Virus record (IMG/VR): IMGVR_UViG_3300032273_000052
Location: 1-33,277 of that record
Length of the DNA: 33,277 bases
Origin: a virus
Strand: one strand, 5' to 3'
The notes beneath the pieces are model-generated. The model saw only the letters and a list, made by a program, of their open reading frames with translations. It did no database searches and was not told the origin of the DNA. A program made the position numbers and the translations under genes. Below, piece by piece: positions 1 through 7,980 of the stretch; the first letter of the stretch is position 1; each line of letters starts with the position of its first letter.

Positions 1-421
1 CAGTCATTATCAACTGAGATAATGCCCAGATCTTAGTTCTATGAGCTATTGTTTTTAATGTCTTTAGATCTTCCGCTACCTGTTTTTTTAAGATCTTATT
101 CAGATCTTTTTTACCAGTAACATAGATCCCTTCACCGAATTGTTGCTGATATGCTGATTCAGCAGTTGCTGGAATTTTTAAAGAGATAAAAGGAGGTTTG
201 TATCTTTCTACTGCAAACCCATCTCTTTCAATCAATATTCCATTAGATAAAGGTCCTACAAATGCTGCTCTGACTCTTCCATTATCCTTAGAATGGATCT
301 CAATCTCCTGGACTACTTCTTCTATCTCTTTACCAATCAAAATATTCCATAGGAAATTAACTGGTCTTTTTACCCTCTCTATTGCAGCGGTTATTTTTCT
401 TGCCTCATATGGTCCTGCCAT
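1..421 (-). CDS. Major capsid protein, lambda gpE family (partial, C-terminus beyond the window)
   Basis: The gene starts at 421 with ATG after a GAAGGAGTG ribosome site and runs off the left edge, giving the first 140 residues. The stretch around residues 75-95 (VERYKPPFISLKIPATAE followed by a QQQFGE segment) is the typical conserved patch of the gpE capsid family, and the N-terminal part (RPVNFLWNIL) matches the usual 'fL...F' start. It follows the decoration gene at the position gpE holds after gpD in lambda. It should form the icosahedral shell of the head. The call rests on motif resemblance and gene order; the missing C-terminus cannot be judged. Confidence 0.8.
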   Translation of the reverse strand, partial: MAGPYEARKITAAIERVKRPVNFLWNILIGKEIEEVVQEIEIHSKDNGRVRAAFVGPLSNGILIERDGFAVERYKPPFISLKIPATAESAYQQQFGEGIYVTGKKDLNKILKKQVAEDLKTLKTIAHRTKIWALSQLIMT

Positions 422-450
422 TCTTAATCACTCCTTCTTATTTTTTAGAT

Positions 451-774
451 TTATCTCATATAGATATTTTTAGAAATACCATGGATTCTTATCTTTTCTA
501 TGTCTATAGCATCTTCTTTGATAACTCCAGTTTTATAAAACATTCCACTAACATAAACCATTGCTGTTTCTGTTGTTTTGACTATTACATCTTCACTTAG
601 TACTCCAAAGAATTTAGTTTCATCGATACATTTTGATAGTTTTAAAGTTGTAGGATCTAATTCTAAGAGCATCCCTCTAGTATAAGTTCCCGCGACAAAT
701 CCCATAGGTTCGACTAGATATGGAACTACTCCTCCAGCTTTTAGATTTTCAGGTTTTATTATTTCTTTACCCAT
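451..774 (-). CDS. Head decoration protein, lambda gpD-like
   Basis: A 107-residue beta-rich protein with no signal peptide and no membrane segment. The pattern is that of the HDPD/gpD family: a short polar N-terminal arm, a GVVPYLVEPMGFVAGTYTRG-like segment, a 'G.L..D..t..L' stretch and a 'ETAMVYVSGMFYKTGVI' strand near residues 70-90. gpD trimers cap the capsid after expansion and stabilise it against DNA pressure. It lies between the protease/scaffold gene (16 bases upstream) and the capsid gene, exactly as C-Nu3-D-E in lambda. The start is supported by AAGGAGAGTGAG upstream. Family assignment is from length, pattern and context. Confidence 0.75.
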   Translation of the reverse strand: MGKEIIKPENLKAGGVVPYLVEPMGFVAGTYTRGMLLELDPTTLKLSKCIDETKFFGVLSEDVIVKTTETAMVYVSGMFYKTGVIKEDAIDIEKIRIHGISKNIYMR

Positions 775-789
775 TTAAACTCACTCTCC

Positions 790-1197
790 TTATTCAATTT
801 CATTTGCTAACGCTACTATGTCATCAATTTCTTCTGCTTCTTGCTTTTCTTCTAATTCTTGTTTAGTCATTCCATCTAAGATTTGTTCCTGGACTCCTCC
901 GCCTTTAGCATCATCAATTTTATCTAATAGAACTTGCATTTTATCTACAACTTTAGGTTGAATTTTAACCTTTGGAGGTACAGTTGCCATTTCCTGAAGG
1001 ACATCTCCCATTAACTCCTCATTAGTAGCTTCTATTGGAGTTTCAAATTTAGCCTTTTGGATACACTCTAGTGATCTTCCTGCTCTTTGTTCTATTGTTT
1101 CTAAGTTTTGTATTCTTGATCTTTCATTTGTAACTCCCACCTGTACTACTTGCTTAAATAAATCTGGGTATTTTTGTTTAAATTGCTCAAAATTCAT
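790..1197 (-). CDS. Internal scaffold protein, Nu3-like in-frame start
   Basis: Inside the protease gene, an ATG at 1197 (residue 242 of the long protein) is preceded at 1206-1212 by AAAGGAG with 8 bases of spacing, as good a ribosome site as those of the surrounding genes. It would give a 135-residue scaffold beginning MNFEQFKQKYPDLF, rich in Glu/Lys and Gln. In lambda, Nu3 is made the same way from within gene C. The signal is directly visible; use of the start is inferred. Confidence 0.6.
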   Translation of the reverse strand: MNFEQFKQKYPDLFKQVVQVGVTNERSRIQNLETIEQRAGRSLECIQKAKFETPIEATNEELMGDVLQEMATVPPKVKIQPKVVDKMQVLLDKIDDAKGGGVQEQILDGMTKQELEEKQEAEEIDDIVALANEIE

Positions 1198-1920
1198 CTT
1201 TTCATCTCCTTTATTGTTTAAGTTATCTATTTTTGTGTTTTGTTCTATTGGTTTAGTTTTTGGTATATGTTCCTTTTCTAAAAAACTATTTAGGTTTTTA
1301 AATGTGGAAACATCTACAGATATATCTTTTCCACACATAAGAATATTTTTATCAAAATACATTTGAGAATCAACATCATTTTCTATATGACTGATAAATC
1401 CAAATCCTTTAGCCTCATCTGCCGTCATCCAAGTTTCATAATCCATTTTTTCTATTAGTTCTTCTCGCGTGAGATTTACTTTTGTCATATATGCACCAAT
1501 AGAGAGTTCTTTTAATTTATCAAGGTCATCAGCTTTCTTTCTAAGCTCCTTTGCTCCTCCACTAATTGATGGTGAATAAGGGTTATGGATCATCATCATG
1601 GAAGTTCTACCCATGTTGATAGTATCTCCTGCCATGGCTACTACAGTAGCAATGGAAGCACAAATCCCATCGACATATATATTCTTTTTAGCTTTATGTC
1701 TTCTTAAGCTATTGTATATAGCTGATCCTGCAAATACTCCTCCACCAGGAGAGTTGATCATAATATCTATCTCATCTACATCTTCTAAGGCATCTAATTC
1801 ACGATTAACGTCTTCTGGAGTTACGTCCGCCATCCAACCTTCACCTATGACACCATAGATCCTCATTTCTGCTTTCTTATTTCCTAACATCAATATATTA
1901 AGTAAGCTCATTTTTTCCAC
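790..1920 (-). CDS. Head maturation protease, ClpP/S49-like, fused to scaffold domain
   Basis: A 376-residue protein. The N-terminal half is a ClpP-fold serine protease: NSPGGGVFAG (56-65), the nucleophile Ser89 in ICASIATVVAMAG, and His112 in MMIHNPYSP; the acidic member is probably Asp160 in MDYETWMTADEA. The C-terminal part (from about 242) is charged and helical, as expected for a capsid scaffold that the protease cleaves during prohead maturation. The first codons overlap the end of the portal gene by 23 bases, so the two are translationally linked. It corresponds to lambda C/Nu3. No missing catalytic residue is apparent. Confidence 0.88.
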   Translation of the reverse strand: MEKMSLLNILMLGNKKAEMRIYGVIGEGWMADVTPEDVNRELDALEDVDEIDIMINSPGGGVFAGSAIYNSLRRHKAKKNIYVDGICASIATVVAMAGDTINMGRTSMMMIHNPYSPSISGGAKELRKKADDLDKLKELSIGAYMTKVNLTREELIEKMDYETWMTADEAKGFGFISHIENDVDSQMYFDKNILMCGKDISVDVSTFKNLNSFLEKEHIPKTKPIEQNTKIDNLNNKGDEKMNFEQFKQKYPDLFKQVVQVGVTNERSRIQNLETIEQRAGRSLECIQKAKFETPIEATNEELMGDVLQEMATVPPKVKIQPKVVDKMQVLLDKIDDAKGGGVQEQILDGMTKQELEEKQEAEEIDDIVALANEIE

Positions 1921-3415
1921 CTTCTTTAGTTTTAGATTTTGCTTCTTTTATTAATCCATGCTTTTTCATTTTCTTTAATTCTCTACCTCGCAACTCAATA
2001 TTATCATCGATATCACTACCGTTAATCTCCATACTTTCCCTGGCACTTGTACTTAGATTGTTTTGAATTTTAAGTACTGCAGCTTTAGCTTCTTTTAGTG
2101 GATCTAATGATCCAGGAGCTTGTCCAAACCATTGTGTTTTCTGATATGCTTTTCTTTTAAATGGATCTTCATATCCAGGAAGATCTATATAGTCCATGGC
2201 CACGCAATAATCTAAAAATTCTTCATAGATAGGTTGCATGAAGTCATCTGTAAACCATTGTCTTCTAGTTTTTAACATCTTCCATGATTCTAATAAGGCC
2301 CCCTTTGAAGCAGAATAGTTATTAGAAAACTTTAGTAAGAGTTGTTCTGGAGCTAATTCCAAAGCTGCCCCTAAGTGAACACACATAGTATCCATAAACT
2401 TCGTGAATCCAGAATTAGGTCTATTAGAATCAGGAAAAACTATCTTTTGTCCAGGAGCTAACTGACTAATAATTCCACTTTTTAAAGAAACATCTTTTCC
2501 ACCTTTAATTTTAAAAGGACTTTTAGATTTAGTTTCTTGATTTTCGTTTTCTACAAATGCTGAAAAATATGAATTTATAGTAGCTGCCATAAGTTCTGCA
2601 TGGGTAAACTTTCTCATTTGATGTAATATTTCAAGAACTGGGGCTATGAGAGGAATTCCCCTTCTCTGACCTATCCTTTCTTTATCCATGAGTACTAATA
2701 GATTTTTTCTACCTGTTTTATTTCCATGTACTTGGATCTTAGTAGTTTCAGATCCATCTTTACTCTTTTTAAAGTGATAAGCGGTTATTATCCCGTTTTT
2801 ATCCTTTTCTACACCGTTTTTAATGTCTTTATCTCCAATATCTGAAGGATTGATACAACTAGCAGGATCTAATAATCTTACTTTTAATCCAAATAGTTCT
2901 CCTGGATGAAGTTTAAATGATAGTGCTGCAAAGCATTCACCATCAATTAGAGAAGTTAGGATAGCTAGTGATTGAATATGATTTAATTTAGATTGTCTAC
3001 CCCAATCACATTCAGTAGATCCCGCCCACATTCTCCATAGGTTCTCTATATTTTTTTCTATTTCTTCTTTCTTTTCTTGTTCTAGTCCTAAAATATTATT
3101 GTCTATAGATGCTTTTAGTTTTATTCCAACTCCTACAACATTGGATCTGATTCTTTTTATGGCTCCATTAGCTATGGCATTTCCCATAAATTCATCTCTA
3201 GATCTAGCCATAAGAGTATCTTTTGATTCCCCTATATCCACATCAGCACTATTTATCTCATCATCATAATCCATGGCATTTTGATTTCCTGCTCCATGGT
3301 TATGATACTGAAGTACATTTTCATAGGTCTTCTCAGCATCATGAAGACGCGCTTTTGCCATTACTCTCTTAGCTACTAATCCAGGGAAGATATTTTTTAG
3401 TGATATATCCATCAT
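1898..3415 (-). CDS. Portal protein, lambda gpB family
   Basis: A 505-residue protein with the length and composition of the lambda-family portal (Phage_portal_2). Recognisable pieces are the N-terminal 'DYDDEINSADVDIGESKDTLMARSRDE' type region around 50-75 with RIRSNVVGVGIKLK after it, the 'IPLIAPVLEILHQMRKFTHAELMAA' helix near 255-280, and the 'GAALELAPEQLLLKFSNNYSASKGALLE' segment near 350-380. It forms the dodecameric DNA gate at one vertex and docks the terminase. It starts at one of two adjacent ATG codons (3415 or 3412) after AGGAGGAC; the second has better spacing. It lies 6 bases after the antirepressor gene. Confidence 0.9.
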   Translation of the reverse strand: MMDISLKNIFPGLVAKRVMAKARLHDAEKTYENVLQYHNHGAGNQNAMDYDDEINSADVDIGESKDTLMARSRDEFMGNAIANGAIKRIRSNVVGVGIKLKASIDNNILGLEQEKKEEIEKNIENLWRMWAGSTECDWGRQSKLNHIQSLAILTSLIDGECFAALSFKLHPGELFGLKVRLLDPASCINPSDIGDKDIKNGVEKDKNGIITAYHFKKSKDGSETTKIQVHGNKTGRKNLLVLMDKERIGQRRGIPLIAPVLEILHQMRKFTHAELMAATINSYFSAFVENENQETKSKSPFKIKGGKDVSLKSGIISQLAPGQKIVFPDSNRPNSGFTKFMDTMCVHLGAALELAPEQLLLKFSNNYSASKGALLESWKMLKTRRQWFTDDFMQPIYEEFLDYCVAMDYIDLPGYEDPFKRKAYQKTQWFGQAPGSLDPLKEAKAAVLKIQNNLSTSARESMEINGSDIDDNIELRGRELKKMKKHGLIKEAKSKTKEGGKNELT

Positions 3416-3421
3416 GTCCTC

Positions 3422-4120
3422 CTAGGCAGTTACTTTTAATTTTTCTATAAAGAATATTTGGCCTTTTCCTGTTAGTTTAGTAGTTTGACTTAAGATCTCT
3501 CCTTTAACTGTTTTAACAACTCTTTCAGATACTTTAAATAATCCTTGTTCAACTGCTCTTTGAGTCGGTTCGGTACTATTCTTTTGAATATATCCTTTAT
3601 TTCTTAACCAAGCATATAGCTTACGCTCTCCTAATTTAATTCCTTCATTAGCAAGGATCTTAGAATATTCTCTAATCAAGATACATTCACTAGATTTTTC
3701 AATAGTTTCTGCAAAAGATACCCGAGGTTTATCTACATCAATTTTATTTTCTAAAACTATATTTTTATTATGGAGTTGCTCTAGCATCTTAGTTGATTGT
3801 TGCAAAACTTGTATTATTGACAACTCTTTTGGTTTAATCTCTAGAGACCTTGCATACTTTATTAATTTCATTCTATGGGTATCTGAATATTTCGTAATAA
3901 CCAACATTAATCCGTCTTTACTTAAAACGTAATTAGGTTTAACTCTATTTGCTTTATCTTTGTAAGTAGATGCCCCCAAATCTGGGGTAATCTCTTCAAT
4001 TCCAATGTTTTCAATTATTATTTCAATATCTCTCATTACATGGTCATGTCTCTTTCCTGTTAATTCTGCTATCATGTTACTTGTTATTTTTATATTGTTA
4101 TCTACTTTCATTATTTCCAT
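3422..4120 (-). CDS. Rha-family / KilAC phage antirepressor
   Basis: A 232-residue two-domain DNA-binding regulator. Residues about 10-95 fit the phage Rha family (MIAELTGKRHDHVMRDIE, then YVLSKDGLMLVITKYS). The C-terminal part, about 120-230, fits the KilAC/ANT antirepressor domain (SFAETIEKSSECILIREYSKIL, LYAWLRNKGYI, TLTGKGQIFFIEKL-like ending). Such proteins usually act on the lytic-lysogenic switch. Its place is odd: it sits in the head operon between the gpW-like and portal genes, where lambda has none, 9 bases from its upstream neighbour. It has its own AGGAGGAGACT ribosome site. It is probably a later insertion (a moron), but its target cannot be told from sequence. Confidence 0.85.
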   Translation of the reverse strand: MEIMKVDNNIKITSNMIAELTGKRHDHVMRDIEIIIENIGIEEITPDLGASTYKDKANRVKPNYVLSKDGLMLVITKYSDTHRMKLIKYARSLEIKPKELSIIQVLQQSTKMLEQLHNKNIVLENKIDVDKPRVSFAETIEKSSECILIREYSKILANEGIKLGERKLYAWLRNKGYIQKNSTEPTQRAVEQGLFKVSERVVKTVKGEILSQTTKLTGKGQIFFIEKLKVTA

Positions 4121-4129
4121 AGTCTCCTC

Positions 4130-4369
4130 CTAATGTCTTCCTGGTCTTACATTTTCTATTGTCATTCCTACATCTTCAGGATTCCCATATTTTCTACATC
4201 TGTTACTCCATATTTCTATTCCTTTTTGTATCATTCCTAGATCTGCTCTAGTTACTTCTTTTCCATCGATGTTATATGCTTGACCTAACAAAACCTTTTC
4301 TTCAGCATCTAAATACATTTTTAATTTAACCTGGCACATCTCCAAGGTTATTCCTGTAACATTACTCAT
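4130..4369 (-). CDS. gpW-position head-completion-like small protein (DUF6148-type)
   Basis: A 79-residue protein. The start is placed at 4369, not at an ATG seven codons earlier, because AGAGGAGGATTA lies right before it and the ATG overlaps the terminase stop codon as TAATG. The pattern 'L..Y.dAE..VL.GQAYNIDGKEVTRADLGMIQKGIEIW' matches the DUF6148/gpW-like head-tail joining proteins found between large terminase and portal. Its likely role is to close or extend the portal channel after packaging. The assignment depends on size, this pattern and position; a true gpW fold is not proven. Confidence 0.65.
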   Translation of the reverse strand: MSNVTGITLEMCQVKLKMYLDAEEKVLLGQAYNIDGKEVTRADLGMIQKGIEIWSNRCRKYGNPEDVGMTIENVRPGRH

Positions 4370-6156
4370 TAATCCTCCTCTTCTAGACATCCAACTCTAG
4401 ATAACACACTTAATTGCTCACGAGTTAATGCAGCTAGTATATTCATGTCATACTTATATATTTCTAGTGCTGCTTCATTGTAGTTCCTTAAATCTAACCC
4501 TTCATTTCTATCTCTTATCTTTGTCCACTTGTTTGTTTTAGGATCTCGTACCTCAGCAGTTAGAGTTTTGAAATATTCCTCTGTATAATTTCTGGTTACA
4601 TTTTTAGGAAAATGACAATATCCTTTACCTTTTTTATTAACTCTCAATTTCCCCATAGTTGAATCTTTTAATGCATTGACTCCTACAGAATAAAGGTCGA
4701 TCTCACCATTCTTAGTTCTTCTAAATCCGTTATCTATTGGTACTATTCCACCCTGACCTTTTATTCCAAAGATTCTATCTTCTTCCCTAGGTGATACAAA
4801 GTTATATACATCCTGAGTATTATGTCCACCAGTATCTATACAAGTTGCATAGATCTTAAGAGCAGTCCCATCTTCAAATGTAAATTCCCTTTGTAAAAAT
4901 TCATCCAAGTCATCCCAGATCTCTTGTTTGGATGGATTACCATGAATAACTTGGTATACTATCCCCCAGTTTTCATGTCCTAATCCCCAACCTACAACTT
5001 CTACTTCTATTCTGTCACCTTGGATATCTACTCCTGCAGTTATGATGAGTACCCCATCTGGAAGATCTGCTTTATAGTGCTCTCTTCTTGCATATAGATC
5101 TTTATAGTCAATAGTTTTAATATTTTGTTCTTCCCATGTTTCTGCTAATACTGTATTTTTAAATGATTTTATTTTTTCTATATCGCCTTGGATCTCTAGC
5201 CACTCTTTTACTATTGATTCCCATGTTCTCCATGGACTAGCTAGTGCGTTTAGGTGGTAGCTTAATTTTTCTTTTCTTGATTTATATTTGTGTTTCCACT
5301 TTCCTTTGGATTGATTTCCTTTTTTCCATTCTTTTTCTGTAGCTAGGACTCCACATTCTTCACACATCATAGTTACTGTCTCAGGATCTGAGTCTATCCA
5401 TTTAATATTTGAAAATTCTAGCTTTTGATATTCTCCACAATGGGGACAAGGTAAGTGCCAAGTCCCTTGAGAACCATTTTTAAATTCTGTTTCAATTAAA
5501 CTCTTCCCTTTTATAGTGGGAGTTCCAGTTATTATGCATTTACTAATATCGCTATAGGTAGTTAATCTTTTTCTTCCTAAAGTTATTACATCTCCTTCTC
5601 TACCTGAAGACTCCGGATACCTATCTACTTCATCAAAGAAAATTATTCTTACTGGTCTAGCTGCTAACTTACTTGGTGAATTAGAACCAATAAAAGCTAT
5701 ATATCCTCCTGGAAACATCTTATGAGCTACTGTATTCCCCGAATTCTTTTTATTAGCATCTCTAATGATTGCTTTTAATACCGCCGTATCCCTTATCATT
5801 GGCGCTATACGCTCTTTAGAGTATGCAACTGCCATTGTGTCTGTCGGTTGCACTAGAAGCATAGGACAAGGCTCTAAGTCTGCATACTTTCCAAAGATGT
5901 TATTTATGAATTCTGACTTGGCCAGTTGCGAAGCCATCATAAGAATAGCTTCCCTCACTTCTCCAGATTCAATTTTTTCATAGATCTCTACCATGTATGG
6001 GGTTCTCCTTGTTTCCCAGGCCCCAACCTCTTTTGAAGACTCAGAAGATAAAACCCTGTTTTGATCTGCCCACTCACCAATAGTTAATTTCTTAGGAGGC
6101 TTTAGGAATCTAAAACAATTTTTCATAAGTTTTAATACTTTTTCTTTTTCAGACAT
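4369..6156 (-). CDS. Terminase large subunit, GpA family
   Basis: A 595-residue packaging motor and nuclease. The ATPase half shows the Walker A-like MMASQLAKSE (73-82), a conserved 'PMLLVQPT' strand, and Walker B IIFFDEVDRYP (171-181). A zinc-ribbon pair follows: CPHC (237-240) and CEEC (265-268). The C-terminal nuclease half begins near ITAGVDIQGDRIEVEVVGWG (about 375-395), with the acidic residues of the RNase H-like fold. This is the lambda gpA family, which cuts at cos and pumps DNA into the prohead. It starts 3 bases after the small terminase gene and overlaps the next gene by one base. Confidence 0.95.
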   Translation of the reverse strand: MSEKEKVLKLMKNCFRFLKPPKKLTIGEWADQNRVLSSESSKEVGAWETRRTPYMVEIYEKIESGEVREAILMMASQLAKSEFINNIFGKYADLEPCPMLLVQPTDTMAVAYSKERIAPMIRDTAVLKAIIRDANKKNSGNTVAHKMFPGGYIAFIGSNSPSKLAARPVRIIFFDEVDRYPESSGREGDVITLGRKRLTTYSDISKCIITGTPTIKGKSLIETEFKNGSQGTWHLPCPHCGEYQKLEFSNIKWIDSDPETVTMMCEECGVLATEKEWKKGNQSKGKWKHKYKSRKEKLSYHLNALASPWRTWESIVKEWLEIQGDIEKIKSFKNTVLAETWEEQNIKTIDYKDLYARREHYKADLPDGVLIITAGVDIQGDRIEVEVVGWGLGHENWGIVYQVIHGNPSKQEIWDDLDEFLQREFTFEDGTALKIYATCIDTGGHNTQDVYNFVSPREEDRIFGIKGQGGIVPIDNGFRRTKNGEIDLYSVGVNALKDSTMGKLRVNKKGKGYCHFPKNVTRNYTEEYFKTLTAEVRDPKTNKWTKIRDRNEGLDLRNYNEAALEIYKYDMNILAALTREQLSVLSRVGCLEEED

Positions 6157-6159
6157 TAT

Positions 6160-6609
6160 CTATCCTCCCTTATTACTTGGTGGACTATATCTACTCAATT
6201 CATTTAGAGCTTTTAATATGTGTTTTTCCACAGTATCTTTAATATTTTCATTTTCGTTTTGTTCTATCTCTACTGCTATTTTTCTAGAACTAGATAATAA
6301 TTGAGATCTAAATTTAATAAATATATCTGCTAGTAAATCCCTTATGATCTCTTCTGAATGATATTCATCTTTTAAAATTTTTAATTTAAATTCTTGTGTT
6401 TCTCTTTTTATTTTTTTTAATTTGTCCGTCTCTTCACTTTCATCAGGTTTTCTTTTTTTAAGCTGTGAGATATATTTCTTAACACATTTTGTATATAAAT
6501 ATTCTCCTGGAGCATATTTATATTCTTTGAATAAAGATCTCACTTGTCTTTCAGTTATTAAAAATTGTTTGGCTAGTTGATCCTCATTTATTAAAATTAA
6601 TTGCCCCAT
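6160..6609 (-). CDS. Terminase small subunit, Nu1-like
   Basis: A 149-residue protein directly upstream of the large terminase. Its N-terminus (ILINEDQLAKQFLITERQVRSLF, about 5-28) is a winged-helix DNA-binding segment of the Nu1 kind; the rest is a long charged helix (KLKKIKRETQEFKLKILKDEY, about 63-83) ending in a helical dimerisation part, the usual Nu1 layout. It should recognise the packaging site and deliver the DNA to the large subunit. The start at 6609 follows AGGAGGTAAT. The leader upstream of it is GC-rich for this genome and may be the cos site it binds. Confidence 0.8.
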   Translation of the reverse strand: MGQLILINEDQLAKQFLITERQVRSLFKEYKYAPGEYLYTKCVKKYISQLKKRKPDESEETDKLKKIKRETQEFKLKILKDEYHSEEIIRDLLADIFIKFRSQLLSSSRKIAVEIEQNENENIKDTVEKHILKALNELSRYSPPSNKGG

Positions 6610-6619
6610 ATTACCTCCT

Positions 6620-6770
6620 AAAATTTTGGAACTCCCAAATGAAAAAATTTGTCACGAAAAAACACTCGGGCCCCTCCCCACCGCAAAGCTAAATGAAGCC
6701 CTCACAGTACCTTTTTTAATTGTGGGTTACTTTTTTGGTACATTTCATGTTATTATTTCAATAGACTTAT
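6620..6770. other. Candidate cos packaging region
   Basis: A gene-free stretch of about 170 bases lies between the small terminase and the first mini-gene. At 6664-6690 it holds a run of G and C (CACTCGGGCCCCTCCCC then ACCGCAAAGC) that stands out in this very AT-rich phage. Lambda-type phages carry cos immediately upstream of the small terminase gene, so position, terminase type and composition agree. No nick position can be read from sequence alone. Confidence 0.45.
6727..6756 (+). promoter_or_regulatory. Promoter candidate for the first mini-gene
   Basis: TTACTT at 6727-6732 and TATTAT at 6751-6756 are 18 bases apart, 33 bases upstream of the ATG at 6789. They face away from the packaging operon. 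The match is moderate. Confidence 0.4.
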
Positions 6771-6788
6771 TTAAAAGGGGGTGAGTGA

Positions 6789-6977
6789 ATGCTGTATTGT
6801 ATTAATACTGAGACATATGAAGTTCATGTAATCGGATGCTCATTTATACCTAAGAAAAAGAAAATATTTTTAGGTACTTATGAAAACCCTAGTGCTGCTG
6901 TAGCAGAGGCAAAGATTCAAGGTTATTCAGACGCTAATGGATGTTATTCTTGCTGTCCTAGTGCCCATACAGAGTAA
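6789..6977 (+). CDS. Zn-site mini-protein, copy 1 (H-x3-C-x34-C-x2-C family)
   Basis: A 62-residue protein of unknown function, the first of three paralogs on this strand. Shared features are a CINTET-type start, His13 and Cys17 in EVHVIGC, FLGTYENP (27-34), an Ala-rich helix, GYSDANG and Cys52/Cys55 in CYSC. The H-x3-C and C-x2-C pairs are 34 residues apart in all three copies, which suggests a small zinc module like the Ada-type mini zinc fold. It starts with ATG after GGGGGTGAG, and has its own promoter candidate and terminator. It lies in the cos/terminase region but runs opposite to all packaging genes, as morons do. This copy has an extra Cys56 and a polar tail. Confidence 0.8.
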   Translation: MLYCINTETYEVHVIGCSFIPKKKKIFLGTYENPSAAVAEAKIQGYSDANGCYSCCPSAHTE

Positions 6978-6985
6978 ATAACTTG

Positions 6986-7007
6986 GGGCTCTTTAGCCCT
7001 TTTTGTT
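6986..7007 (+). terminator. Rho-independent terminator of mini-gene 1
   Basis: GGGCT (6986-6990), loop CTTT, AGCCC (6995-6999), followed by a T run. It begins 9 bases after the stop codon of the mini-gene. Confidence 0.8.
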
Positions 7008-7028
7008 TGCTTTGTAACTTTTAATGAT

Positions 7029-7712
7029 TTAATCATTATCATCTATTCTCACTACTTCTTTACCTTCTGATGTTGTTCCACTATGTTTCTTCTCTACTGC
7101 ATAACTATATCCAAGAATGTTATTAATTTCTCTTATAGCACTGATCTCTGTGTCTAAAGACTTCTTATTCTTTACAACCTTTTTTATCTTTCTTCCATCT
7201 GGGGTACTCTCCTCCACATACTCTGTCTCGGTTATACCTTCCTTAGCTCTCCTCTTTATATCTCTCAAATCATTTATCTGTGCGTATGCTCCTAATTTTG
7301 TATCTGTAATAAGTTCTTTCCTTAACTCTTCTATTGTTTGAGTTAGGTTTCTAGATCGTTCTACATCATAGGTCTTAGTCTTCTCTGAATATCCAGCTAT
7401 CCTCTTAGCTTCATCTGTTCCATTTCCTTCCAGCCTAGCTTTGACATACCTAGTTTGCTTTTCTGTCAACCCATCAAAGGTGCATTTAATTGCATTTTTT
7501 TCATCTACTATCTCAGCTATGTATTCTCTATAGTGAGTTTCATGTCTATATATCCATGCAGTAATAGTATTTACTGGTAATTTCATCCTTTTAGATATTT
7601 CTTTGTATTTAGCCTTTTTTGTTTTCCCAAATTTATTAGCCGTGAGTTGTATATATAGTTCTAATGCAGATAGTTGGTTTTTACTTAATTTGTCTATTTT
7701 TTTTCCTCCCAT
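7029..7712 (-). CDS. Second terminase-small-subunit-like protein with HTH
   Basis: A 227-residue protein. The N-terminal part (about 15-75) has a phBC6A51-like helix-turn-helix pattern (YKEISKRMKLPVNTITAWI). The middle matches the Terminase_2/XtmA signature: LTEKQTRYVKARLEGNGTDEA followed by KRIAGYSEKTKTY and a helical 'LTQTIEELRKELI' (about 83-135). The C-terminal tail is charged and probably loose. It is read in the packaging direction and starts at 7712 after AAGGAGGAATTT. With the Nu1-like gene at 6160-6609 this phage has two proteins of small-terminase type on either side of the putative cos. It might bind DNA for packaging or act as a regulator. Confidence 0.65.
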   Translation of the reverse strand: MGGKKIDKLSKNQLSALELYIQLTANKFGKTKKAKYKEISKRMKLPVNTITAWIYRHETHYREYIAEIVDEKNAIKCTFDGLTEKQTRYVKARLEGNGTDEAKRIAGYSEKTKTYDVERSRNLTQTIEELRKELITDTKLGAYAQINDLRDIKRRAKEGITETEYVEESTPDGRKIKKVVKNKKSLDTEISAIREINNILGYSYAVEKKHSGTTSEGKEVVRIDDND

Positions 7713-7722
7713 AAATTCCTCC

Positions 7723-7751
7723 TTGTCTTTTTGCTTTTTCAGTATTATAAT
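7723..7751 (+). promoter_or_regulatory. Promoter of mini-gene 2
   Basis: TTGTCT (7723-7728), 17 bases, TATAAT (7746-7751): a near-consensus sigma-70 promoter, 31 bases before the ATG at 7783. It overlaps the translation start region of the leftward neighbour (RBS just upstream of 7712). Confidence 0.75.
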
Positions 7752-7782
7752 GACATTGTGAAAAGAATACAGGAGGTTTTTT

Positions 7783-7968
7783 ATGACGTATTATGATTAC
7801 TATATCGACACTGAAAATAATAAGATTCATAGAGGAGGTTGTCCTCAACTGTTAAGTATCCCCCATATTTTTTTAGGCAATTTTAAAAATCATGATACTG
7901 CATTTCAATTTGCAGAATTTAGAGGATATATAAATCCCTCTCTTTGTAAATCATGTAATTATCTTTGA
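7783..7968 (+). CDS. Zn-site mini-protein, copy 2
   Basis: A 61-residue paralog of the mini-genes at 6789 and 8185. It has YYIDTENNKIH with His16, GGC with Cys20, IFLGNFKN (29-36), an A-x3-A helix, GYINPSLC with Cys55, and Cys58. The H-x3-C-x34-C-x2-C spacing is identical to that of the other two, while most other positions differ, so the copies have diverged under constraint on the metal-type residues. Start: ATG after CAGGAGG. It has a strong promoter of its own and a terminator right behind it, so it is a single-gene transcription unit. The function is unknown; expression from a prophage (lysogenic conversion or interference) is an inference. Confidence 0.85.
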   Translation: MTYYDYYIDTENNKIHRGGCPQLLSIPHIFLGNFKNHDTAFQFAEFRGYINPSLCKSCNYL

Positions 7969-7980
7969 TAAAATAATTTT

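Noticed and set aside
198-600. Rightward open frames over the capsid and decoration genes
   Set aside because: They lie antisense to well-supported phage head genes, have no ribosome site and low-complexity hydrophobic products.
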